This document shows, one piece after another, positions 10,360 to 22,149 of a stretch of DNA of 64,000 nt. Positions within the stretch are counted from its first letter, which is position 1. The number at the start of each line of letters is the position of its first letter. A program made the translations under genes and the position numbers. This stretch comes from Papaver somniferum (taxonomy: Eukaryota; Streptophyta; Magnoliopsida; Ranunculales; Papaveraceae): the NCBI RefSeq assembly GCF_003573695.1, contig NC_039365.1, positions 81,045,082 through 81,109,081 on the forward strand, read 5' to 3'. Under the pieces are notes generated by a model. It was not told the origin of the DNA. It saw nothing but the letters and a program-made list of their open reading frames with translations, and searched no databases.

Positions 10360-11462
10360 TGATCTTTATATTAGACATGATATTAAAATGAGGTTTTATA
10401 TCACCTTACCCAACAAAATGATTGTTCTTATTCTTTAACACTAATTAAACAAAATTAATAAAATGAATATGAAGTAATGATTGTTCTTAATAATATGGGA
10501 TGCGTTGAGACGGAAAACACACGTCCGATACCTTGTCTGCATCAAAAGATTAGACCTTTATCATCAGTTTCATTACCCACCCTCACCTAAGCTAAAGAAA
10601 TCCTAATTTTCAAGATAATATCGATATCTCTTCTTCTATTAGACAAATTACAGAGCGTAAGGTTTAATCTATCAAAATAATTTAGCTCAATTCCCAACAA
10701 CTGAAGAAAGAGCAGTTTACAATGAAACTCCACACCCTTCCAAGTTCATTACACCTTTGACTTTGGACCTGGTAGAAATTAAAGCTAACCCAGATGAAAC
10801 GATGGGCCAAGGGGGTTACAATGTTAACAAGAAACCAGAGATTAAAACATCAGGAAAAGATACTGCAAAGGAAAAATTTGATGGAGGAATTGCCGGCTAT
10901 AACATAAATTAGGTAACCTTGTCGACCTTTGAGGACTTACATACAGATCCCAATTGCATAAATACGATTTCCTATGCTGGTGAATTGGCTCTTTCTCAAT
11001 ATAATACAGGATTGTCTTGCTGCAATGAGGTAACCCTAATTACCAAAATTACTCTTATCATTTTGATAACTGATGTTAACAGTTCCGTCAAGACTACTGG
11101 TTGCCACACAATAGCTTTAATTACTGTGTTATGATAATATTTTCAATGCATTTTTATTGGTAACGTGGTAGCAGGCACTGGATACAGAAACTTAACAATA
11201 AAACCTCAATTCTCTAATTCCAGAATACAACATGATAACCAAATATTGTCCTTACTATAATAGATTTATTCATATGCATAACATGTTAAATCGGTCTTTA
11301 TTCTGTCGATGCCCATCTTCCCATGCTAGGTATAGAAAACAAAAGGTTAGTGTACTACATCAGTTCGAGAATAACATTTTGTTATCACTCTTGATTAAAC
11401 TCTATAACATATTTATTGATTATGCTAGATACATAATTCATTTTCATAAGAAAAACAACATA

Positions 11463-12135
11463 GTGGAACCTTCATACCCTCATATATCTTACTTTTGGAA
11501 ATTTATTAAGACAATCTCCTGAAACAGTCAGGGATTAGGAAGCCCAAACAAACCTGAAACCTATACTAGCTTAAATGACTTACTCAATCACAAAAATCCG
11601 GATATAATCTTCATATCAGAAACAAAACTGCAAACTAAGAATGTATAAACGATTCTCATAAAACTTAATCTTCAAAACTATCTAATTGTTTCTCCTAGAG
11701 GTATAACAAGCGGTCTTATTTTAGCATGGAAGCAGAATATAGACCTGACAATCCTACACTATCAACATAATCATATAAATGCTAGATTTTTTGACCACAC
11801 TATTAATTCTCATTGGACTATCTCTTGTTTTTATGGTAGTCCTTATAGACACCTTAAGTATGAATCCTGGAAAATGATTAAGGACATGGCTAATAGTATT
11901 AATGAACCGTGGATCATAATTGGGGGCTGTAACATAATTCTGCATGGGTCGGAAATACAGAGTAGATTTCCTATTAACCAGACTGAGGCTGATACCTTCC
12001 TTGATATGATTTTAACAACTTAGGTCTTCATGATATTAGATTCACATGTTATCCATTTACATGGAATAACAGAAGAAGTGATAATGAATTTCCAAAATAA
12101 CAATTAGATAGGCCTTAGCTAATAATGAATGGCTA
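11463..12135 (+). pseudogene. LINE ORF2 endonuclease (APE-type), broken
   Basis: The frame reads ISYFWKFIKTIS, then a stop at 11520-11522 where the family has Trp (SWNxQGL). It continues NSQGLGS and DLLNHKNPDIIFISETKL, which carries the conserved metal-binding Glu of APE-type endonucleases. Further on come GLILAWKQN, HWTISCFYGSPY and PWIIIGGCNIILHGSE. In the last, the conserved GDFN is GGCN, so a catalytic Asp is lost. DIRFTCYPFTWNNRRSD follows in a shifted frame. At least one nonsense codon, one missing catalytic residue and two frame changes make this non-functional. The link region 12136-12954 is a frame-broken connector with recognisable LINE phrases (KYFGPWI, LGDGNTRYFHDNAK). Confidence 0.75.
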
Positions 12136-12954
12136 AACACTTTCCCTTGTTGTAGCATAATCCATCTCCCACCCCTTCTCTCTGATCATATCCCTATTAG
12201 TCTAAGTAACCACACCCAATAGAAGGATGGGGTGTAACCCTTTAAGTATTTTGGCCCTTGGATAAAACACCCTCAGTGCAAACCTATCATTGAAGATTCT
12301 TGGAAAATTCATATCTCTGGTTATCCATCTTTTTGCCCAACCAAAACACTGGCTAATGTAAAGTACACCCTTAGCAAATGGAATAAATAAGTGTATGGAA
12401 ACATCGACACCAACATCAACAATACCAAAATAAAACTTGATGTTGCTAACAAAATCCTACCATCTCACATAAAATAAAGAGATGAAAATCACTAGGGAAC
12501 TAGCTGAATGGTGCGCTGTATAAAAAAAGAATTCTGGATGATAAAAAGTAAATATAGCTTTAGGAGATGGAAATACTCGTTACTTCCATGATAATGCCAA
12601 ACAGAGATATGAGAGAAATATGATATGATCCATTAAAAATGATAATGATACACGGGTTAGTACTAAACCTGAAATATCGAATTGCTTAACCCATCATTTT
12701 AAACACATAGCAACTATTGTTGATCCTATGATAGATGAAAACCTAATAGCTTATACCAACTAGTATCACTGAGACCGAAAACAAAACCTTGAAATAATAC
12801 CCTCTTGCATGTAAATCAAAAACACTTTGTTTGTAATTGATCGTAATAAAAGCCCAGACCAGACGGATTTCCACCAACTTTTTTTCAAAAAAACTGGAAG
12901 ACTATAAAAGATGATTTTATTAGCATGATCCAAACTTTTCTTAGAACAGGATAG

Positions 12955-13845
12955 ATGAACTCTAGCTTCATATCCTTGATACCCAAAAGATCCAATCCAA
13001 CAATAACAACCGATTTTCGCCTCATTGCTCTATGCAATACTTCATATAAGGTGATATTGAAGATAATAGCTAATAGAATAAAACTTTTATTAAATAAAAT
13101 TATCTCACCTTACCAATATGCCTTCATTTGTGAAAGGAAGATATCTGACAATATTGTTATGGCGCATGAATTAATTCATAACACGGGGAGAAAAGAAAGT
13201 CTTATGGGAATCAAGGTAGATATGTCTAAAGCCTTCGATATGGTAGAATGGATATTTTTGATCAAAATCATGAAGAAAATGGGGTTCTCAGAGCATTGGT
13301 GTAATATCATACATCAATGCGTTTCTACTACAAACCTAGCTATCATGTTGAATGGCTCCCCATGTGGTTTTTTTAAATCTACAAGGGGTCTTAGACAAGG
13401 GGACTCACTGTACCCATATCTATTTCTCCTATTTATGGAATCTCTATCCCGAACCATCATCCATGCCGAATATATGGGTATGATGAAAGGTCACAAGATT
13501 ACCAAACATGCCCCTTATGTGGCACATCTGCTTTTCGCCGATGATTGCCTTCTTTTCTGCGAGGCTACAACCCAGACTAGTCATAATTTGATACACATAT
13601 TTAATGACTTTGGTAGAGCTTCAGGACAGTTAATAAATCTTAGCAAATCAGGAATCTTTTATAGTAAAAAAATTGACGATAAAAAGAAGAAGGAAATCCA
13701 ACATATTCTGCAGGTAAAACCCATTCCTCTTGATGATAGATACCTAAGGTCACCTCTTTTCACCAACAAATCCAAAGTCAAAAGTTTTGAACTCATGGTT
13801 AAAAACATGAAAAATAGACTCATAGATGGCAAAAGAAACATCTAA
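12955..13845 (+). pseudogene. LINE reverse transcriptase domain (still open)
   Basis: The longest open piece of the LINE has 296 codons. It shows SFISLIPKRSNP and DFRLIALCNTSYKVILKIIA, then motif A GIKVDMSKAFDMVEW. Next comes a motif B-like FFKSTRGLRQGDSLYPYLF, and motif C LLFADDCLLF with both catalytic Asp residues. This places it in the L1-type RT family. The ATG used is internal: the frame continues upstream of a TAG at 12952-12954, so the domain is a fragment of a broken ORF2. The C-terminal flank leaves frame at 13845. The domain itself keeps its catalytic residues. Confidence 0.85.
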
Positions 13846-14797
13846 CTACATCAGGAAAAACTATTTTGATAAAATCTACAACTTCAACCATGAGTATTTA
13901 TCAAATAAACTGTTTAAAATACCAAAAAAGGTTTGTAAAGAAATGAACAAGTTACAACGTGACTTTTGGTGGGGGAAGGATGTTAACAAACCAAAAGGAA
14001 TGTATCTTAAGGATTGGGACCCCATATGTACATCTGCCGATCAGGGTGGTTTAGGAATTCATAACATACTTCATTTTAATACTGCCATGATAACTAGAAA
14101 GGGCTGGAGACTGAAAGAGAACCCAAATACCCTTTGTGCCTCAGTTCTTAAAGCTAAATACTACCCAGACAAAGATGTAATGTACCTAGACACTAAACCT
14201 AAACAAACTGATAGTTGGATATGGAAGAGCATAACAAAAGAGATAAGATAGATTCATAATAATTGTTTCCGGATCATAGGATAAGGAGATAAAATAAACA
14301 TTTGGAATGATCATTGGATCAAAGATAGGAAACCACCTTATTTAAAACCAAATGTGGGAATATAAGGCCTGAATAAGGTTAGTGATCTCATTACTCAGGG
14401 AAAAGAATGAAACTTTTGTAAGCTATCTTTGTGCTTCAACACTGGAACCCTAAATACCATCAAACAAATCCAGATTCCTCTTGAGGACAGGGAAGATAAA
14501 GACATTTAGAATCTTTCTCTGGATGGTAAATTCACTGTAAAATCCCTTTATAACAGATTAAATAACAATACAAACACCACAACAAGGTGGACCTTAATCT
14601 AGAAATTGAGAGTCTCTCATACTAGTAAGATGTTTATGTGGAAAATGGTGAATGCTATTCTTCCTAATAATAGTGAAAGAATGGCTGCAATTCTGCCAAA
14701 CATAAAGAAAACATGTCAATTGTGCAATTCACGAAATGAATCTTTAACTCATATTATTCTGGAATGTAATTTGCTGCTCATGTATGGAATCATTTAA
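13826..14797 (+). pseudogene. LINE ORF2 C-terminal region with zf-RVT motif, broken
   Basis: From 13826 to 14251 the frame reads LPK-type VCKEMNKLQRDFWWGKD and GGLGIHNILHFNTA, the usual region after plant LINE RTs. Stops interrupt 14252-14605. There the phrases KINIWNDHWI, SLDGKFTVKSLYNRL and KLRVSHTSKMFMWKMV can still be read. From 14606 to 14797 comes CQLCNSRNESLTHIILEC, a CxxC-HxxxxC zf-RVT motif. Stops at 14408, 14507 and 14599 each sit where this family normally has Trp. Confidence 0.75.
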
Positions 14798-15173
14798 ACT
14801 TTAACATGAACTATGTAAAGAAAAATGCTTTAACATGTCATGAATGACATAATAGTTTATTCAATTCTAAATTCAGAGATGGGGAATATATGTAGCAGCA
14901 CCATTTCATGCACATCTGGAAAGCTAGGTGCAAAAAAGCCATAGGTAACAAATACCAAAACAGCTGGGTAACGGCTAACAAAGTGGTGAAGTACATAATG
15001 TGAATAACATAAACTATGAACTGTCTCAGACTCTTTACTATAATCCTCTGTTGGATGAAAATCTAAGATCACAAACCTGAACTACAACAGCTAATCCTGC
15101 ATTTATGAGATTGAGAATTAACATTGCTTTGTCCATGTTTCCAGATATCTGTGATTCTGCGATATGACTTACA

Positions 15174-15413
15174 TTGATTGATGATACAGGAATATGTAGA
15201 GAATCCAGGGGAGAATCATCGGGATGGAACTTAAGCGAGATTTTAGAACAGAACAAAGAAGAAATAGCTTTTGAATGGGAAAATGAACTTAGTGGACATC
15301 ACATTGAATTTCAAAGTGACTCTCAACCTACTCTTCAGCTGCTAATTGGAATGTACTGTAAGGAAAGGGAGGAGAGATACAAGAATATCACCCATTTTAA
15401 TGATTACAGATGA
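15174..15413 (+). pseudogene. Possible RNase H remnant at the LINE 3' end
   Basis: The frame includes FQSDSQPTLQLL, which resembles the SDS part of the RNase H (RVT_3) domain found at the end of many plant LINEs. The upstream DGS motif was not found. The assignment rests mainly on position between zf-RVT and the poly(A)-like tail. Confidence 0.4.
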
Positions 15414-15721
15414 AAGTTAGTGAATTTCAAAGTTATGTCCTTCATTTTAGCTAACAGGAAAAGACAACTTATTTGCGGCAAACATTTCTACCATTTGTAA
15501 CAAATCTGTATTAATATCCAGATGGTTAGGAACCAATCTGATTATACTAATCAGGGACACCATTACAAATCCTGATTTAAAATGGCCCATTTATTTGAAC
15601 AATGTTACCTCTTCAGGGTAATTGTGTGTTCACTATTTTTCTTAATAAAAAAAAGGCTTCACAAATAGTGCTTGGATTTGATTAAAATGAGAATAAATTA
15701 GTATCACAGTTAATTTATTTT

Positions 15722-18079
15722 TGTTAGAGCATTGCTCGGTCGAACTCGCATGCGTTAATATCTCAAGCATGTTTGTCAATGTTAGTGATCAAAACTATAA
15801 GTCTTGATTTCTAGTCTACTACAGCTAAGTCTCGGACTAGGATATAAAGTGTAGTTGAGCTCAAGATCTCCATGGAGGATCATCATACAAGACGAAGAAC
15901 TACTCAAGGAACTGGTGGAACTTCATCGACAAAAAGTTATGTAGAGACTTGAAATTATCTATCACTCAAAAGTCTATCTACTCTATCTCCTATCTTGAGA
16001 CAAAAGTCGTTTTGCTATATAGACTTTGATTATACACATTTGCTATTTCGAGCCGAGTTTAACTCGCCTATCTATTTCTCGAAATATGTGTTGGTAAGCT
16101 TTCGATTTGGCCAAGTTCATCTTTACCTAGTGACGAACATCATGTTATGTTTCAATCACTTTGAAAATTTCTTTGACGAAAAATGGTTTATGAATAACAA
16201 CTATATAACGTCCTCTAAGAATGTTTCAATGATTGAAATGAGAGTTTAGATTATATAACCAATGATGGATATAAGCATTGTTGTGAAAACACATATATGT
16301 ATAAGTCCTTATTCCTTGAACCGAAGTTTGCGAACTTTGTTGATCAAGAGAACCGGAACAAGAGTCGTGAACTAAGTCCGCGAACTGGCGGAAGTTCTCG
16401 ACCCGAGAAAATCTGCTGGAGTTTGAGAACTCCTTCCGAGAACTTAAGTCCACGAACCCAGTACGCGAACTTGAGTTAGGTTATATATAAAGACGATTGT
16501 TTGTGAACTCATGTTTATATAAACTAAGGAATGCTAAATGCAAACCGTGGCTATAAAGTTCATGAACCTATTCGAGAGAATCAAACCATTTTTGCTTCAA
16601 TTGTGTCTTGTGTAGTTACATAAGATTTCCTTGCAATTGAACAACTATCTAACTAGTTCATTTGAGTCACTTGAACTAGTCATGGTGAAGAAGAATATGG
16701 TTGATATGAAAGTGCTCATATGGCTAACCATTTGGTTAACTATTGTTGAACCAACAAATGTACATGTTTGGGTACGGTTATACAAACCTAGAAACGTGCA
16801 TTTCATTTGTGTGTAACAAGCTAGGTTTTCGATCTAACAGTTGAAAGATATTAGCTTGAATCTAATCAGGTTTTCATCTAACGGTGAATATTGAATGCTT
16901 TGTTACCAAGATAACATTGATTGCAAACCCTGATTTGAAAGACTATATAAGGGAGAACTCTAGCAACTGGGAAACCTAATCCCCACACCTTACGTGTGAT
17001 ACTAGTTGTGTAAGCTAGAGTCGTTTCTCCTTTAACCTTTGGTTTCTTCTCTAAAACCAGGTTAACGACTTAAAGACTTCATTGGGATTGTGAATCCAGG
17101 CCGATACTACCTTCTCGTAGTTGTGTGATCTGATCTTGTTATTTCTATCGTACGAGTACAATCGCAAAGATTGGCTTGAGATTGATATCTCCGATAGGCA
17201 AGATATAAAATTAGTCACAAACATCTTCGTCTCATCGTTTGTGATTCCATAATATCTTCTTTCGCTGCGTCGATTAAGATTATTGTGAGGTGATTGATAA
17301 TACTAGGCTGTTCTTCGGGACTATAAGTTCGGGTTATGAATTGGTTCCTTCTCACCTTGATTTATCAAAAGACGGAACAAAACTCGTAGGTATATCTGTG
17401 GGAGACGTATTTATCTATTACCGTAGACTTTTCTGTGTGATAAGGAATTGTTTATTAAAGTCTTTGACTTTGGGTCGTAGCAACTCTTAGTTGTGGGTGA
17501 GATCAGCTAAGGGAATCAAGTCCGCAGTATCTTGATGGATCAGAGACGTAAGGAGCGCAACTGTACCTTGGATCAGTGTGATATTTATTGGGGTTCAACT
17601 ACAATCCATACCGAAGTTAGTTTGTATCAGGCTAGTGTCTGTAGCGGCTTAATACAGTGTGTTTCCAATCTGGACTAGGTCCTGGGGTTTTTCTGCATTT
17701 CCGGTTTCATCGTTAACAAAATTCTGGTGTATGTGTTATTTCTATTTCCGCATTATATTGTTTATCTTTATAATTGAAATATCACAGGTTGTGCATTAGA
17801 ATCAATCAATTGGAAATCCGACCTTTGGTTGTTGATTGAAATTGATTGATACTTGGACATTGGTCTTTGGTACCGTTCAAGTTATCTCTCTAGTATTTGA
17901 TAAAGACTCGCAAATTTCTATTTTCTTGAGTATAAATCAAATCGAGAGATTGAGATATAACTCTTTGATATACGATTTAAAGATTGAGTCTTATTGATTC
18001 TCTTAAAAGTATATTATAGTTTTTCCATACAGATTGCTAAGCGAAATATTGGGTATGGTTGTTATACCCCGCTTTTTCA
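15722..18079 (+). mobile_element. Solo LTR of the TGTTAGAG family (copy 1)
   Basis: This unit starts TGTTAGAGCATTGCTCGG and ends ACCCCGCTTTTTCA. It is flanked by perfect 5-bp duplications ATTTT (15717-15721 and 18080-18084). There is no PBS after it and no second copy next to it in the same orientation, so it is a solo LTR of 2358 bp. The U3 part contains a GAAC/GTTC-rich palindromic array at about 16325-16480. A TATATAA at 16944 is followed by GGGAGAACTC. The family recurs at 28903 and 50777 (minus) and at 52660 and 63745 (plus). The superfamily is not clear from the LTR alone. Confidence 0.85.
16944..16950 (+). promoter_or_regulatory. TATA box of the solo LTR
   Basis: TATATAA lies in the middle of the LTR, as expected for the U3/R border. 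The same block is conserved in copies 2 and 3 of the family, where it reads on the minus strand as TTATATAGTCTT near 51911 and TTATATAGTCTT-like near 50112. Confidence 0.6.
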
Positions 18080-18479
18080 ATTTTGATTTTCCAAACCGTT
18101 AGTACCATTTTTGGCGTGTATGAAAGTGTCCAATGAGTGTCCAATATCGACTTTTACGGGACACATCATATGGCGTGTCCATTACGTGTTGGTCTCGTGT
18201 CATGTCCGATACGGTTACGACATCTTTTTTTGCATGGCCATGCAACCTAAAAAATCTGTCAATGGATGTTTATCATTCCATTTTACTTGATGCTCAGCGA
18301 GGTCTATTGTTGCGTTCATTTAACTATTAACATTAAATGAGATGTAATTTTTTTTATATACATGTTTTCACATGTGTTAAAAAAAACGTCAGTTGCAGAT
18401 CCTTTCGAGAGAATGATTGTACGAAATTCAATCCATGAAAAGTCGTCATGCTCAACTGAAGAATATCATGCTGACAACA

Positions 18480-21400
18480 ACTAGTAGGAAGTTCGGTATT
18501 GACGACTTTTAATAGCGACATCAAATGTCGTTATGGTTTATTTATTACAACTATGCCAACTAAACATTTTTGAACAGTTCAAATGCATTGCAATTGGTCG
18601 TCATGGTCGAGAAAACAAAAAACTGATGACTATAAGTATGGTAGTTATTGATCGGCTGGGTTTGCCGAGTAACCATTTTTGAACAATGCAAATGCATTAC
18701 AAATGGTCTTCATGGTCAAGAATGCAAAAGAAAACTGACATATTATGGGTATGGAAGTTATATTTTCCAAACCACGACGACTAAAAGAAAAATTTGGACG
18801 CATGAGAACTTGTTTTGGGCAGTTATTGGTCATCATGATCAAAAATACAACAAACTGACGACTATTTATTAGTTTTCAAGTTAATTTTTCAAACCCATGA
18901 CGACTAATAACAAAATTGGACATAAGATAACTTGTTTTTTTTGGGAGTTATTAGTTGTTATGGTTTAACTTTTCAAAACTTGATGATTGTTCATACTACA
19001 TCACTAGTCATCAAGATTTATGGGTGAAGACTATGACGATCCTGTAAATGTTACTTTCAGAAATAAAAACTCTTTAAAGTCGTCGCGCTATTCATCCTAC
19101 AATCGCGACGATAAAAAATAAATATGAAAAGGCGCCACAGTGGGAGAAGAGATACCATGATGACCGTACAACTGTAATTCAACAATTTCAATTTTTCCGA
19201 CTTAATATGACATTCAAACACCAAAATAAAATATTAGATGGAGTTTGAAAGTGTTAATCGACAATGAATGTTTTCAAATCGACGAGTTTTTTTCATTTGA
19301 AAATGGTGAAATACAGAGAAGGATAGAAGAATCGATTATTAGGTTCATGGAGAAGGAGAAATAAATGAAAAAGGTTTGGATCTCAAACAAAAAAAAAATA
19401 GTTTTAGTTATTATTATATTACGAGAAAAACGAGTATGTAACTTTATATACATTAGACACCCCTTAGCACACCATTATAGTTGGGAACAAAATCCACAGT
19501 CCCCAAGGTTTGGGTATACCCTAATTAAACGAGTTATCATTAAGCAATAAATATTAATTTAATTAAAAAATTATTACTTTTGTATTATTTTTAATTTATC
19601 AGAATATAGTCTTTTGGTTATAATTTTTATATTTTTTTTCTATTAAAGGAAACAAATTAGTTTCTACTAATGAAAATTAAGTTTATAATTTACCTAAACC
19701 TACTACAAAATTATATATATTTCGACAAAGTTTTAGAACAAGTAAATATTGGAAAAGTGAAAATGATGTTATAATCAATTTCATTCATTAGCATGCCAGA
19801 AACAAGGAGTTGGAAATATGAAATTCATTTTCTAGGTAGTTGTAATTCCTTATAATTCAAACTCCCTATGAATAACCTATGCGATTTTTTTTTCGTTTCT
19901 CTTACCTCTCCGTCTTCTTCGTACTTTCCCCTTCAACATCTTACTATTATTGGGGATGCAGTGAAGGACAATTTAAGGCTGAAAAAAATGAAAAAATACG
20001 ATCATGAAGTAGTAAACTCCAAAACCACTTATATACTATTTTTAGTAATAGCTAATATACCCTCAGTTTAATTAGTGCTTATGAAATTGATTACCAAAAA
20101 CTAATTATCGATAGTGATTGAATTAGCTTAATGATTTAGTTTATATATTTTGAATCTTTTTTTTTTAATTTAGCAGAAGGAGAAGGAGGATTTTTTGAAT
20201 TTTTTGAAAACTTTAAAAAATATGATAAATCATATCCTTAAAATAGTCAGGAAAGCCTCGTATGCTTAACTCCCATTACAATCTTGTTGATTTTAATATG
20301 TTAAAATGCGCAATATAATTTTTTTCCAGTATATACGGCTGGGAAAACATCACATCCCAGTCATAACCGACACGTTACAGCCAGAAAATAAAGAACTCCT
20401 AGCCGAAAGTACTATATACGGTTGTGAAAACATTACATCCCATCTGTAACCGACATTTTACGGCTGTGAAGCAAATAAATCCCAGCCGAAAGTACTAGCT
20501 ATGGATTGGATTACCTAGTCGTAACTCAACCTATGTTTTTTTATTTTTTTGATTATCAGAACCACTTACGATTAGGAAATCCTAATCATAAACACTTACT
20601 TACAGTTGGAATTCTAATTTTCCCAACCGTATACCAGTTTTTTGGCAAGGAATTCATGTTTTCCTAGCTGTAATATATGATTTACGGTTGGAAAAATAAG
20701 AATTGTCAACTGTCAACAGTTTTACTAATTCTTTTTAACCTTAGCTTAATCAAATCGAATCCTTCAATCCATCAAAAGTAGAAATAAATGGTGGGTTTTT
20801 GATTATTACCTTAACCAATCAAAACCAGTATATACGATTGGGTTGCGACAAAAAATATGATTATCATCTTTATCATGATTTGTGAAGGAGTAGGGAAGGA
20901 GAAGGAGAAGAAGAAAAATAGATTTAAGTGTTTTTTATTTAAAGAATAGTTAGATTTAAATTTATTTGCAGGGTAAGAATAGTTTTGATTTTTCATATAA
21001 ATTAAGTCTCTATATTTTAGGATATTAGGATCCTATGAAGCCCTCAAAACCTTATGGTTACAGCCTCAATAATATATTTTATTTTTTCTCTTGAATTATT
21101 ACTTTCTACAGCTTTCGCATTAGAAAAAGAAAAAAAAAAGGTTCAAAATACTTTTTTAAACTCACCGGATTTGGATATACCCGTATACATGAAGTTAAGT
21201 GGACCTTCCAATTCTAATTAAATTAACTGGGGTATACAGTAATTTAAGTGGACCTATAAGAAAGGCTAAGGGGTGACCAAAAGGGATAAAGTTACGAAAC
21301 TATCCTTGCCAATTCTAATTAAATTTAACTCATTGATAATGTCAATTTCATTTACTCTTTTCATTCTCCTTCTTTATCAATCTAATTTCTCCTTCTATAT

Positions 21401-22130
21401 ATTTCATCGCTCTCAAATGAAAAAAAATATCGATTAGAATTTCTTTTACTGTCGATTAATTCTTTCAAACTCTATCCAGTACTTTAGCGTGTTGTTTGAA
21501 TTTCATACTAGGTCGGAAAAATCGAAATTGTTGAAATGAAGTTATGTGGTCACCAGGGTATCTTTTCGTCTACTTTGACAACTAATATTAGTCACTATAT
21601 TTCTAGGTTGAGTATGGTGACCAACTTTCATATATGAAAGTAATATTTACAGCGTCGTCATGATATTTATCCTTACACTTGGCCGACTAGTGTTGTAGTA
21701 ACTAAGGTCAGCATCTTTTGAAAACTTGAACCTTGTCAACCATAATTTCCATAAAACGGTTTTTTTGTGTACATTATTTTTGCTCTTAATCGGCATGGTT
21801 GGGGAAACCACCTTGACAAATTTGTATTAGTCGCCGCTTTGTGCAATTTCGATCATGACGACCAATAACAGCTAAAATCAACCTTTCTCTATGTTTCATT
21901 TTTCATTTATTCGTCATGTTGTTTTATTTATAATCGTGACGATCTTGTGTATAAGATTTTTGGTCGTCAATTGTTGGCATTTTCGACCTTGACGACTATA
22001 ACTCAGTCGACAGGTTATGAAATTAATACCTTTACGACTAAGCATTTGTCGCACCTTTCTTTGTATGGAAAATCTCATTTGATTGTCATTATAGTTTATT
22101 ATCAATATGTCGGCTATAGGGTGGAAGTTA
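18480..22130. mobile_element. Element with GTCGTCATG/CATGACGAC arrays, split by a later insertion
   Basis: Two arms, 18480-19110 and about 21540-22130, carry many copies of GTCGTCATGG and its inverse CATGACGACTA. In the left arm a unit of about 109 bp repeats (ATTTTTGAACA at 18566 and 18675). The right arm has GATCATGACGACCAATAAC and GGTCGTCAATTG. A different inverted-repeat element (19438-21295) lies between the arms. Outer termini and a target duplication were not identified, so the extent is approximate. Nothing is recognised in 18085-18479 except words of the GTGTCCGATACGG type near 18205. Confidence 0.5.
19438..21295. mobile_element. Inverted-repeat element with ACGGCTGGGA arrays
   Basis: The left end GTAACTTTAT, then CACCCCTTAGC at 19460, is mirrored at the right by GCTAAGGGGTG and ATAAAGTTAC, giving inverted ends of about 35 bp. 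The interior at 20325-20710 has repeated TACGGCTGGGA and TCCCAGYCGTA words, a palindromic array like that of the element at 2561. Flanks ACGAGTATG and CGAAACTAT are only vaguely similar, so the duplication is not certain. No coding sequence is seen. Confidence 0.5.
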
Positions 22131-22149
22131 ACTTCCATTTCACTCGATC

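Larger units (their letters stand above)
10919..15653 (+). mobile_element. Decayed L1-type LINE (non-LTR retrotransposon)
   Basis: In order along the plus strand are an endonuclease (about 11.5-12.1 kb), a reverse transcriptase (12955-13845), a C-terminal region with a zf-RVT type Cys motif (to 14797) and a possible RNase H remnant (15174-15413). An AATAAAAAAAA tail follows at about 15643-15653. There are no LTRs. The 5' end is uncertain: 10919 is only the first open stretch in the right place, and ORF1 was not recognised. The region 10360-10918 shows no gene. Confidence 0.8.

Noticed and set aside
11232..11522. A 96-codon frame as an independent gene
   Set aside because: Its last part is the start of the LINE endonuclease, and its stop replaces the conserved Trp of that domain.
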